From positions 146,548,060 to 146,612,059 of the forward strand of contig CM037586.1 of NCBI GenBank assembly GCA_021018995.1: a DNA stretch of 64,000 nt, written 5' to 3'. Of this stretch, positions 22,393 to 33,729 are shown piece after piece; position 1 is the stretch's first letter; each line of letters opens with the position of its first letter. The notes under the pieces were generated by a model. The model saw only the letters and a program-made list of their open reading frames with translations. It was not told the DNA's origin and searched no databases. A program made the translations under genes and the position numbers. Origin of the DNA: Chloranthus sessilifolius. Its lineage: Eukaryota > Streptophyta > Magnoliopsida > Chloranthales > Chloranthaceae.

Positions 22393-22682
22393 TATATATA
22401 TATATATATATATCATGCGTGACTCGAGCAGGTGACCGTAAGATTACAGTCAAACGTTGGCTGCGATGTGATTTGGTGATCACTCGCTCGAGTCATGGGT
22501 GACTTGAATTAGGTGATCATTACCCATATATAAATATATGGTAGTGCATCTAATATCAAATAAAGTTTCAATATGGGTAACTAGTAACAAACCCGTTTGC
22601 TCTCAAATATGTACTCTTATGTGTTTCTTGGGGGTTTTTTGTTGTTTTTTTTATTCTGATTTAGCATTCTTTATCCTTTTCG

Positions 22683-23656
22683 ATGGCTGCTTCGGATGCA
22701 GCCGGTTCTTCTTCGATCAGATTGGCGTGGCGTATACATCACATTCAGGTGGAGTGTGTGGAAGATTGGATTCCATAGAACAAAGCTCCAAAGAAGACTT
22801 TATCATCTGCCCTGAGGAGGAGATCCAAGAAGTACATAGATGGCGCAACACGTTGGTTGGCTGTGGTGGGTAGAAAACCTTCTTATCAAGGTCTCAAGGC
22901 GGCTATCGATCGAAGTGGAAGTTAAAAGGCCTTGTCGAAGTTATAAGTTAGACGATGGATTCTTTTTATTCAAGTTTGCGGTCAAGGAAGCTGTTGAGGA
23001 ATATGGTCGATTGCTGGGAGACCTCGTCCTCAAGAAATGGGTGCCAAATACAAGCCTGGAAGAGAGTTGCTCAAAACCATACCTATATGGATCAGATTAC
23101 CCAGACTCCCTTTATGCCTCTAGTCCAAGAAGATCCTAAGCAAGATTGGCAGTAATATTAGTATTCCAATTCACCCAGATCATCAAACTACTAATCGATC
23201 AAGACTTGCTTATGCACACATATGTACTGAGATTGGAATGGATTTCCAAGTCCCTGATTCTATAAAAGTGAGCTGAAAATGGCGATATACATATTCAACA
23301 CATTGAATATATATGAATGGCGGCCCAATAATTGTTCAAAGTGCTCCTTTTTTTACCATGATACTAAGAATTGCCCGTACAAGCCTAGTGTAACTAATAC
23401 GAAAAAGATCTTGACTCGCTGGACACTGGTGAAGAAGGCCGATCCTATCATTGCAGATAGGTATCTTACCAACACAGGGACTGAAGATGGAAATCTAAAA
23501 CTGTCTATACATAGGTCAACATGTCAAAAGCTTTCGATACACTCAGTGATGAAGATGAGATTCAGAATGATGAGTTGGACACCAATCTCTCACAATTATT
23601 CCTCAATAGGAATAAAAAGGTCAATCATCCCAGGAAACCTCTGAGAAAAAGCACAA
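22683..23656 (+). pseudogene. LINE ORF1 with CCHC zinc knuckle
   Basis: Starts MAASDAAGSSSIRLAW and reaches the knuckle CSKCSFFYHDTKNC (C-x2-C-x4-H-x4-C) at about 23335-23376, preceded by YEWRPNN as in plant LINE ORF1 proteins. Several stops and a frameshift. The product would bind the element RNA. Confidence 0.65.
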
Positions 23657-23765
23657 AAATAAAAGGGTCATTATGATTCAATCCTTACCATTCCAGATGG
23701 GGAAAAATAGTGAGGAGAGAGTAAAAGGGGAAAATCATCTGAAAACCATTCCCCAAGAATATCAG

Positions 23766-24289
23766 ATTTTGGAATGTTAGAGGTATCAATCATACATCCA
23801 AAAGAAGTGAAGTAAAAGGCTCAGAAGGAAGAATAAAATCGGTATAATTTACCTTGTAGAGACCTGAGTCAGTGAACAGAAATTGAAGAAAATCAAGCGC
23901 TCCATTAATAGGGAATGGCTAAGTTTTGATAACTATGATCACCATCGGAATGGCCGAATTTGGATTCTTTGGAACCCAAGTATTTTTAATGTGGTGAAAG
24001 TTGTGATCTCTGCCCAATTCATCCATTGCAATATTCAAAGAAGATGGGATCATTTTCAGTTTGATTTAACGGCAATCTATGGGTCGAATCCCAATTCTAA
24101 GCGTTTTAACCTTCGGAAAGATATTATTAACATCTCTTCTACATGAACTATCCTTGGATAGTGGGTTGTGATTTTAATACGGTACGGTTTGGCCATGAGA
24201 AAATAGGTGCGAATTGGTCTTGGAGTAATAAATCTAAGGGGGCTAGGAGAATTATGTCCCCGTGAATATTGATTGGAAAAGAGTCATCC
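23766..24289 (+). pseudogene. LINE apurinic-like endonuclease fragment
   Basis: Begins FWNVRGINH, the N-terminal motif of plant LINE endonucleases. Later it has GRIWILWNPS and GCDFNTV, where the family has GDFN. Frame breaks and the MITE at 24290 end it. Confidence 0.65.
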
Positions 24290-24448
24290 CACTACAAAAA
24301 ATAAGATTATAATAAGACTATTAACGACGGCCAAAAACTGCCGCTATTAACAAAAAAATAACCGCTAATAGTCTTAATAGCCTTTTTGTTAATAGCGGCA
24401 GTTTTTGGCTGTCCAAAACTGCCACTAATAGTCTTATATTTTGTAGTG
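24290..24448. mobile_element. CACTA-type MITE, copy 2, inserted in the large LINE
   Basis: Starts CACTACAAAAAATAAGA and ends TCTTATATTTTGTAGTG, a 13-bp-class terminal inverted repeat. Subterminal TTAATAGCGGCAGTTTTTGG-like repeats lie in both orientations. It interrupts the LINE endonuclease region. The expected 3-bp target duplication is not visible (TCC versus AAG). Confidence 0.78.
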
Positions 24449-25693
24449 AAGTTGACTACAATGCGGGCATATCTGATCATACTTGTATGATTATTGATAT
24501 AGAGAATAACCCGACTACCAGACCTAAACCTTTTAAATATTTTAAAGCTTGGTAGGGTCACCCGGAGTTGAAAAGCATCTTCCAAGAGGCATGGAAAATT
24601 GATGTAGAAGGGAACCCGATGTTTTGTTTGCAAGAGAAATTGAAGAACACCAAAAGAGAGCTAAGAAAATGGAACAAAAACTGCTTTGGCAACATCATAA
24701 TCAGGAAGGAGCAAGCCAAATCTAACATTGATAGTATTCAAACCAAAATTCAGAGGTATCTCCTTGATAGATTCATGAATGAGGAAGTCCAAACAATTAA
24801 AGAATATCACAAGGAATTAGATTTGGAGGAAAAATTCACTCAACAAAAAGCAAAAGCCCATTAGCTTAAGAACGGAGATAGGAATACCGCATTTTTATAT
24901 GCATCCATAGCCTTGAGAATCTCTAGGACTACCATCCACAAAATTACCAAGTCTAATGGAACAAGGGTGGTGGATCCGAAGAATATTGGAAAGGAAGCTT
25001 GTATTTACTTTGAAAATATCTTTACTCATTCGTCTAATGGGATCATTCCGGGGATTCCATTTCTATACAAACTTACTCAAGAGATGACCTCCTGCTTTTC
25101 TAGGGAAGTCTCAAATGAGGAAATTGTGGAAGTGATTAAGTGTGCGCCGAACTAGTAAAGCTCCTGATCCTGATAGGTTTTTGGCTGACTTCTTCAAGGA
25201 TCATTGAGATATTGTGGGAAGAGACGTCATTAAAGTGGTATGCAATTTTTTTGTTTCTAAAAAGTTGTTAAAATCAATAAATTCTACTCTTCTTACATTA
25301 ATTCTGAAGGAGGAGAATGCTAAATCATTGGACAAATTTAGACTTATTGTGCTTTATAATTTTTTTACAAGCTTATTAGGAATATTTTGTCCAATAGGTT
25401 AACAACTGTTCTTCCTGGTCTCATTAGCCCGAATCAACCTGCGTTTATCAAGGGAAGGAAGATTACTGAGAATATTTTACTGGCTCATGAACTCATCCGA
25501 AACTTTCATCTCCAAAATGGACCAAAGAGTTACTGTTTCAAAATTGACATTCAAAAGGCTTATGATAAAGTTTGTTGGGACTCTATTATTAATATTTTAG
25601 GTCAATTGGGATTTGATCATACATGATGCTATTGGATCGAACAATGCATATCTAGTCCCAAGTTCTCTGTGAATATTAATGGCACTCTTAGAG
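24449..25693 (+). pseudogene. LINE ORF2 linker and N-terminal half of RT
   Basis: After the MITE the frame gives ISDHTCMIIDIENN, LKNGDRNTAFLYASI (usual KxGDxNTxFFH motif), RLTTVLPGLISPNQPAFIKG and RT motif A FKIDIQKAYDKVCW. It is cut at 25693 by a solo LTR inside NGTLR. Confidence 0.8.
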
Positions 25694-25857
25694 TGTCATG
25701 ATCTGAATCTTATGTCTTTGATACACCTAAAATATGTGTATGTGTTTAATATCGTATTCTCCGCATGCCTTGACTTTTCAAAACGTTTTATCTAAAAATA
25801 CATGTTTTAGTTTTTCAAGCTCTTATATTTATTTTCACCATTTATAGACACAAGTTA

Positions 25858-25960
25858 TGTGGTAGCCTACTGGTTAAAAGCTTTAATTTCTAGATAAGAG
25901 GTCTAGGGATCAAACCTTGCTATGTGTATTCTAAACCTCTATTTTGGACTTTGAGGTAAA
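25858..25960 (+). repeat. SINE-like segment with pol III box A and B motifs
   Basis: TGGTAGCCTACTGGTTAAAA resembles a tRNA-type A box, and AGGGATCAAACCTT, about 35 bp later, a B box. No clear tail or duplication was seen, so it may simply be a decayed tRNA-derived repeat within the LTR. Confidence 0.35.
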
Positions 25961-26939
25961 AGCTTATACACTCTTCCTTGGTGTCTTAGCTTAACACCGA
26001 GTAATTCCCAAAATGTCAGAGACCTTGGAGAAGAAATTCTAGATCTATCTTCTTAGAACCCTTCTTTTGGAAGTGCAGTGAGACGTTGGCATATATTCTC
26101 AAGCGGCCTTCACCTTCTTCTAAAATCATCATCATTGTTGGGATCTGAATCTAATCGTGGTGGTACGATCGATCTAGGTATGGAGAAATCATGTTTTCCA
26201 TTGAACTTAAAATATTAATTTTTAAATAGATTTTTATATAAATTAGTGAGTCTATTTCATAACTAATGAATGGATGATTAAATTAATGCATGCTATGATT
26301 GATGATCTTTAATGTTAATAATTTTAATTAAGAAGAAGACGGTTGAAATCCCACTATGTGATTTGATGTATTTTGATGAGTGCACACAAAAGGACATCAA
26401 TCGATTGACGATTGTATGCCAATCGATTGAGGATGGACAGTAGGGCAGATAATATTAATTGATATTATTTTGAAAGATTGCACATAATTATGTCAATCGA
26501 TTGACAATTGGGTGTCAATCGATTAAGGATGAAAATTAAATGATAACAGACAAAACTCGACGGATTGAGTAAAGCTCAATAGATTGAGCCTGAGCATGAA
26601 TTTATGTCAATGGATTGAGAAATCAATCCATTGAGCATGAATAGAGTTCAATAGATTGAGAAATCAATAGATTGAGCTAGAATCAATAGATTGAGCTTAA
26701 ACATGAATTCAATAGATTGAGTGTGAATAGTTAAGTTCTATATTCAAGTTCTTCTCACAGCAGTGTCATTAAATATTAATGTTTATGCACCATGACTGTG
26801 TGCACTTTAATATTCATGTACCATGATTAAATGCACTTAAATGTTTATATATTATGATGTCACTCTTATGCACTTTACATGTTCCATGATGATCTATATA
26901 ATGCACAACTAAGACATATAAAATATGATGAAATGTCAA

Positions 26940-27300
26940 ACTATGATCAACGAGCATTAGACCCAACATCTTGTACATGATGGAGTCTAAGAAGGTATTA
27001 GACCTAACATCTTGTGTTTGATGGAGTCTAAATAAACACGATTAAGGAGCATTAGACCCAACATCTTGTACATGATGGAGTCTAAGAAGGTATTAGACTC
27101 AACGTCTTGTGTAAGATGGAGTCTAACTAAACAAGAGTATGATGAGCATGATTAAGCCCAACGTCTTGAGCGAGATGGAGTTTGACATGTAATAAATTAT
27201 ATGATTCATTAGACCCAACGTCTTGAGCATGACGGAGTCTAACTAAACAAGTGAGAAGCATGATTAAGACCCAACGTCTTGAGCGGGACAGAGTCTAACA
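26940..27300. repeat. Direct repeats ATTAGACCCAAC(A/G)TCTTG...GATGGAGTCTAA in the solo LTR
   Basis: About six copies of a roughly 50-bp unit whose start and end (TTAGAC / GTCTAA) are complementary, so each unit can fold on itself. Copies vary between ACATCTTGTACATGA and ACGTCTTGAGCATGA. Confidence 0.75.
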
Positions 27301-27924
27301 TGCATTAAATGACAAAAAAGATGAAATTAAAAGAAATGATGCATTCATGTATTATTGATATATATGTTTATGTTCAGTACATTTCAGCTTATTGAGATTA
27401 TACATGCCACATGCCCACACACATGAAATATACCGAAATGTTTATATGGCTATAACTAATATTTTATACTTCAATGGATTGCATGTCTGGTCCATACAAG
27501 TGTAAACTTACACCCCTTGTTGATGTGGGTGGTCAGATGAGACAGGTATTGCCAAGGACAATGTATGGGTCTATGGCGATGAGACGGCACGTGGTGCTCA
27601 GGAAACTGGACTGAATGGCAATGATGGCTTCATGGCCTAATTAGCTATTTTCCTTTCTAGTTATTAGTAATTTTAAATAAATGGGACATTGATCAGTTAG
27701 TATTTTATCAAAACTGTTTAAGCTTTAATCATGTTGGACTTGTTAATGGAATAAGAACATTATCATAGATTTTATTTAGATTAATTAATATTTTAAAGAA
27801 ATTTTATCTTCCGTTGTTTAAAGTACTTTTATCGCCTTATTGTATTTCTATTATTCACGATACGAAGGTACGGTCTAAGATCTTACAATTAAGAGGTTGT
27901 GAGATCTCGGGTCGCTACATAGAG

Positions 27925-29195
27925 GGTGTTTTAAAAGTAAATGTGGGTTGCGCCAAGGTGACCCCCTCTCGCCGTTGTTGTTCACATTAGTCATGGAAGT
28001 GCTGACCCGTATGATTGATGCCAACGTTGAGCAAGATTTAATAAAGCCCCCACAATTTGATAATTGCCCGATAATTTCTCATTTGATTTTTGCGCACGAT
28101 ATTTTCATGTTTTCACAAGATGATGCACAGACGGCAAAGGAAATCCACAATGTTCTTAATGATTTTTTTTCTTGTGTCGAGTCTCAGAGTCAATCAAACT
28201 AAAAGCTCAATTATTTTCAACAAGGCATGCACCAATAATAGCAATATTAGAATAGAGCTTGAGTTCCCAGAAAGCCAACTCCCTATGCGCTATCTGGGTG
28301 TTCCCCTCCTTTCATCAAGATTATCGTATTCTATATGTGGTACATTGATAGAAAAGATAAGATTAAGGTACATTGAAAGCTGGAAGGAGCTCCTCCTATC
28401 TTTTGCAAGGAGACTTGAACTGATAAAATCAGTCTTGAATAGTTTCTAGCTCTACTGGTCTAACGCGTTTCTGATTCCTAGAAAAGTCTTAGACAATATT
28501 GAGAAAATTCTTGCTAACTTTCTTTGGAATGGGCCAACTGGAGAAAATCATTTACACATGACAAGTTGGGACATGATTTGTAAGCCGAAAAGTGAGGGTA
28601 GATTGGAATGATGTGGGGCTCGTCAAACTATTTTGGAACCTTATAGCTAATCTGGATTCTCTATGGGCGAAATGGATGAGGGCTCGATATGTTGATACTA
28701 AATTTATTTGGACGTGTATTCTTCCAAATAATTATTCATGATCGTGGAAAGGGTTAATGCATATTCGGGATACTATTAATGAGAATGTTATATTGAAAAT
28801 ATGGGCGAAGATTGATGCTCCAACCAGGGATTCAAGAAAACACCAAAGTGGGAGAATTATTTTTGAATGGAAACTAGGACCTTCCTGGGGGCTACTATTC
28901 TTCAAATGGAAGATGCATGGGACGATGTTCTATCACACCGGGGTACTACAAATCTATGTGGTGATAAAAATGATGTGGGTGAACTCAAACAGTGGCAGTT
29001 TAATGATGAAATTAGCATGGGAAGAGATAAGAGAATAAGGGCTTGATCAGGTTGATTGGGAAAAGTTCATATGACATAAGAATTTTGTTCCAAAACATAG
29101 CTTCTGTGCTTGGATGTGCATCAATAGAAAGTTGGCTACAGTTGAGAATTTGTGCCGAAAAGGTATGATTATCAATAATTCAATCGCAAACTTGT
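27925..29195 (+). pseudogene. LINE RT, second half, and downstream region
   Basis: Motif B CGLRQGDPLSPLLF at about 27942. The catalytic YADD position reads FAHDIF, so the polymerase is dead. Then MRYLGVPLLS, FLWNGP, and several stops before CAWMCINRKLATVENLCRKG. Confidence 0.82.
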
Positions 29196-29870
29196 AAAAA
29201 TTATTTTCTCTCCGAAGAAGTGTCTTTTCATATTCTAATTTATCTTTTTATCATGAGTTGAAAAGATACAAGTTTGACATCTCTTCACCGTAAATCTGAA
29301 AAGACACAAGTGAATTGATTTTTCCTTCACCGTTATCTTTTTACCATTAGTTGAAAAGACACAAATCTTACATCTCTTCACAGTAAATCTGAAAAGACGT
29401 AAGTGAAATCGATTTATCTTTTTACTGTTATCTAAAAAGACACAACTTTCTGAAAAGACATAAGTGAAAGTGATTTATCTTTTTACGTTATTTGAAAAGA
29501 CACAAATATGAAATCTCTTCACCATAATCTGAAAAGACACAATGGTTCAAAATTTTCTCTATAAATAGAGATTAGATCTCTGTTAGAAATAACACAAGAC
29601 AACATGAACTATAATAACATATGTTTCTCCTCTTCCCTTACGTTTTTATTTTTTTTTAAATTTTATTGTATATCAAAAAATCTGTGTGGTAGGTTCTTTC
29701 TCTAGAAAGTGCAATCTAGAAAAAAACATATGATTCTTGACAAGATTGGACTCTGTTGTATCCTACAGGCAGATTAACTGAAAATCCTAATATATCTTTA
29801 TTTATCCGACGGAGTGGGGGCATCTATTATCTTTAAGACAGTGTAGTGAACTACATGCCTCGGAGCCATT
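29196..29870. mobile_element. Insertion of unknown type in the LINE, with GAAAAGACACAA repeats
   Basis: LINE similarity stops after NNSIANL and resumes at about 29870 with the zf-RVT part. Between are about six repeats of TCTGAAAAGACACAAGTGAA and TGAAAAGACACAAAT. The theme recurs in the solo LTR at 42863-44063, so this may be a related LTR, but no TG...CA ends with a matching duplication were found. Confidence 0.5.
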
Positions 29871-30784
29871 CTCAATACCATTTTTTATCAACAATAAATC
29901 CAATGACCACTTATTTTTCCAATGTAAATATTCTAACTTGATATGGAGATCTATTATTGTCAGGCTCCAAATTCAAAAGGACGATGTGGGTAATATAGAG
30001 CAAGAGCTTCAATTTTGTATGATGCATTCATCAGGGAATAACAAAAAATCGGTCTTGATGAAGTTGTCCTTTGCGGCTTGTATCTGACATATTTGGAGTG
30101 AAAGAAACAAAAGAATCTTTAATAATTGTCAAACTTCAAAGAAAATATTACTTAAAAGGATTATGGAAGATGTTACAATCTCAATTGAAGGGGAGGATCA
30201 GGTTGTGAGGCTTCTCAGTAATGATAATATGCTTTTGAGTTGGAACATAGAGCATCAAAGGAAAATTTCCTATGAATATGGGCAATGGAAGAAACCACCG
30301 ATTTGAAATAAAAAAATGAACTGTGATGGTTCAATTACTAATGGCTTGGCAGGGATTGGCGGGGTATTTCACGATTATGAGGGTATAACTTTATGAAGAT
30401 ACAATAGCCCATCCACTGATGATAATATTATTGGGGTGGAATTATAAGCTATTTTCCATGGAATATTGGTGGCTAAGAAGGAAAATTTTGATAAGATTAT
30501 TATAGAATCTGATATTCTTATTGTAGTGAATTGCATTAACAGGTTGATAGAGAGTCTGTGGAGATATAGACATCTTATTTTGTGTATTCAAACACTTTAT
30601 GGAGGAATTTAAGGAATGCAAGTCGCTTCATTCTTGGCAAGTGCTTAATGGACCTGCGGATTTCCTAGCTAGAGCAGGGAGAGAACTACCCCAATTTGAA
30701 TCATGGCCAAATCTTGAAGATTGCTCGATTATTTTGAAATATCTCTTAAGGGATGATTTATTTATTGTTTATACTAGAATGTAA
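29871..30784 (+). pseudogene. LINE zf-RVT remnant and RNase H domain
   Basis: SNDHLFFQCKYSNLIWRSI is the zinc-finger remnant, followed by HIWSERNKRIFNN. The RNase H domain starts at about 30313: NCDGSITNGLAGIGGVF (first D), GVEL with a stop in place of the following residue, and ESDILIVVNCINRL (D), and ends NGPADFLARAGRELP. Plant L1-like elements often carry such an RNase H at the ORF2 end. Three or more in-frame stops. Confidence 0.8.
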
Positions 30785-30848
30785 TCGATCCTTTATTTCC
30801 TCTTCTAATAATAGAGGTGAGGATCCTACAACCTCAAGCTGAATTATC

Positions 30849-30850
<2 letters not shown>

Positions 30851-30910
<60 letters not shown>
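30851..30910. repeat. (AT)n microsatellite at the LINE 3' end
   Basis: 60 bp of AT dinucleotides directly after the LINE terminus AGCTGAATTATCGA; likely grew from the insertion tail or the target site. Confidence 0.92.
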
Positions 30911-30912
<2 letters not shown>

Positions 30913-31882
30913 TAACAACTCTCAAATATTCTACACTTGCCATAACTCTTAAAATTAAGATGCTAAGGTGGACTTATTCAAAGTAAGATGTAAAGCAGAC
31001 CTTCGTCAAAGCTGACTCGTTGAATAAAGAATTAAAGATTGGATGGCTTACGATATTACTATGATTCAAAATACGTGATTGATCTATCTAAAATTTTGAA
31101 TCCATTTTGCAAATTTGACACTACAAACAAAGATTCATGATTGCATAGAAACAATAGCATCTCTTATAAAAAATAATGAAATTGCGGGCCAATAAAATTG
31201 ACCCATCGGGTCAGGCATGAGGCGTCCGACCTAACCTTAGGCTCAGGCACGATCAAGTTAGGCAAAGAATTAATTTATGAATCTAACCCCAAATTAAATC
31301 TATATAGGTAGAATTTGGGGAGTGACCTCTATAATATCAGGAGGACCGAAGAATAAAGGATTAGTACAAGAAAACAAATATTAGATAGATGACATAAATA
31401 AAGACAAAAGTATCTGTTATTTCATTTCTCAAAAGAGTTTACTTTCGTTTACATTAACGGGCCCTTTGAATATAGGGAAACATGATAAAATGTGGTATGG
31501 TAAACGTTTTATCATAAATTTAGTTGTTTGGGAATTTTTGAGGGTGGTAAATAGATTATCCTTCTTTACCACAAAACTCCAAAATAGATTACGACTCCTT
31601 GAGCATAGGCTAGAAATGAAGTGGTAAATCTCTCTCTCTCATCATTTTTTGCAGAGCCCTAATTTTTTTTAGATGGAGGATATAATCAGGGACGCAGCCA
31701 GGTGTGGGCAAGTGTAGGATATATATATATATATAAAGTTATATATCATACCTATAAAGGTTGACAGGTTGCGAATAAGGAAAACCTTTTTTTTTTCTTA
31801 GTAGAGTCCAATTCAAGGATGGACTCTATCCAAAATCATTCCTTCTTTTGCTTTGAAGAATCCATCTCAAATGGACTCTTCC
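30911..31882. other. Gene-free stretch
   Basis: At about 31457 GGGCCCTTTGAATATAGGG looks like one end of a small terminal-repeat element, without a found partner. A short TA tract lies near 31723. Nothing coding. Confidence 0.4.
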
Positions 31883-32639
31883 TGTAACAACTCGACTTTT
31901 TTCCTTATCATATACGAGAAAGGTCATGTCGTCGGATCACCTAACATGATCTTATCATGCAAGTACATGTACAAAGTGTTACATTGCGGAAGCGATTTAA
32001 TAACTCTGACAAAGAGAACATATGACAAGAACTAATATCAATTTCTAACTAATGCAAGAAGATATACAAAAAGATATAAACAAAAGCCATGTATAGCTTT
32101 CCACCAATAACGGCTATCCGTCATCTAAATAATGGAAAGAAGACATATGCATGCATATAACAAAGTATTTTAGAACAAAACATGAGTTATTTACACCAGT
32201 GTTTATCAAAAGAGTCCTCTCAAGTATTCTCTCGTTCTAACCTATCAAGGAAAGACCTTAGCAGAACCTTCCTCCTCGTCCTCCTCAGGTTGGTAGGTAG
32301 GATCAACCTCATGCTCAGGGTCACGGTCAATATCTGCAGCTAAGACATGAAGTCGTAGGATGAGCTATCATCGAAGCTCAACAGGGAAATCTAAAGTGCT
32401 ACTTTATATGTTAGATTTCTAATTCACTTCTAGATGCATAAATTATAAAACTAAACACATTATATCTTACCTTGTATCTATTCTAGCAACATTTAGTATA
32501 AACAAGCAATAAATCATGTGAATCATTGATTATGCTGACAGATTCATGTTAAACAAATGCGAGGCATCATATTTCATGTGGAACAAATACAAGGAATCAT
32601 GCTGACAATGAACCCTGCTGAAATAAGACATCAAACTGA

Positions 32640-32915
32640 ACAAAGAATCAAGTTCTCGAGATCAAATGTCTAGCCCCTGAGCTATGTTAACAGGGCCACA
32701 AGCACCGAGAAATCAAGCCCTTGAGCTATGTTATCAAAGTTACTTGATACAAGATGAGTCAAGCCCCTGAGCTAAGTTAGCAAGGTCACTTGGTATAAGA
32801 CCATCAAGCTCCCGAGTTAGCGGGATCACTTGCCAAGCTCCCGAGTTAGCGGGATCACTTGTTTCAAGACTTACACAGTCAAGCTCCCGAGTTAGCAGGA
32901 TCACTTGGCTCAAGA
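32640..32915. repeat. CTCCCGAGTTAGCGGGATCACTTG tandem array in the LTR
   Basis: About seven copies of a roughly 30-70-bp unit. The last three are nearly identical (AAGCTCCCGAGTTAGC followed by GGGATCACTTG), while the earlier ones have AAGCCCCTGAGCTATGTTA. Frames across it are spurious. Confidence 0.8.
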
Positions 32916-32999
32916 CGAAGCAAGGACATGTACATGACATTCACGATAACATGACATGAACAATGCATGATAACATGTATGCGAGATCATCATGAACAG

Positions 33000-33691
33000 A
33001 TATCATATAGAAAAATAAACTAGCATAACTGATCTTGCATGCTCATACATAGTGGACACTAGCATATTCAAAACTGATCTAGCATGTGCATACCATCTAT
33101 TCATCAAAACTGAGTTAACTATTTATCGAAACTAATCTAGCATGTTCATCTTTTAATCATACTTCAAAACTAAGCTTATCATCCTCATTTCCTAACTAGT
33201 CATCGAGACTGTATCTAGTATCATTAACCCAAATCATATATCAAATCTGAACTTGTATCATGAGTTATAAACTCAAACTGACTTAATCATAGTCATGCAA
33301 AACACATCAAAACTTATATCTATCATCATCTAACTATTCATCGAGACTGAATCTAGCATATCTAAATAAAGTCAGAAATCAGATTGTATCATGATTCATA
33401 AACCTTCCTCTAAACTCATCAAAATTATCATCATGCATATATATTTATCTGTTGATCTATATCATGTCATCTAAGTTTGTTTGACAATATTCCGAACATA
33501 CTAACATACGTCGAGCTGATCTTATCGAACTGATATGCTCATGATCATGTATCAACTTAAAACTGAATTAGCATATGCTCATACATCGAGCTGATCTAAT
33601 TATAAGCATGCATTCATTTCAACTGACTTACTATCATCACAGCAGACATATAGATTAAACTGACAAATCATCATTACAGCAGTTGTCTAGC

Positions 33692-33700
<9 letters not shown>
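33000..33700. repeat. Degenerate ATCGAAACTGATCTAGCAT repeat array in the LTR
   Basis: Variants of CATCGAGACTGAATCTAGCA and ACTGATCTAGCATG recur about every 40-60 bp with strong drift. It ends near a TA tract at 33699-33725. Confidence 0.6.

Positions 33701-33729
<29 letters not shown>

Larger units (their letters stand above)
25694..27919. mobile_element. 2226-bp solo LTR with 5-bp target duplication TAGAG, inside the LINE
   Basis: Begins TGTCATGATCTGAATC and ends CTCGGGTCGCTACA, with TAGAG on both sides (25689-25693 and 27920-27924). Removing it with one TAGAG restores the LINE reading frame across the RT (NGTLR then GCFKSKCGLRQGD). No gag-pol inside. It contains CAATCGATTG palindromes (about 26398-26530) and a direct-repeat block (about 26940-27300). 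Confidence 0.9.
22600..30850 (+). mobile_element. Near full-length but dead L1-like LINE with nested insertions
   Basis: Order: ORF1 (from about 22683), endonuclease (from about 23766), RT, zf-RVT and RNase H, and a 3' UTR ending at the (TA)n tract at 30851. Interrupted by a MITE (24290-24448), a 2.2-kb solo LTR (25694-27919) and an undefined insertion (about 29196-29870). Many stops and frameshifts throughout. Confidence 0.85.

Noticed and set aside
32640-32940. Regularly spaced repeats that could suggest a CRISPR array
   Set aside because: Units drift, spacing is uneven, spacers are not unique, and the array sits inside a plant LTR; no cas genes.
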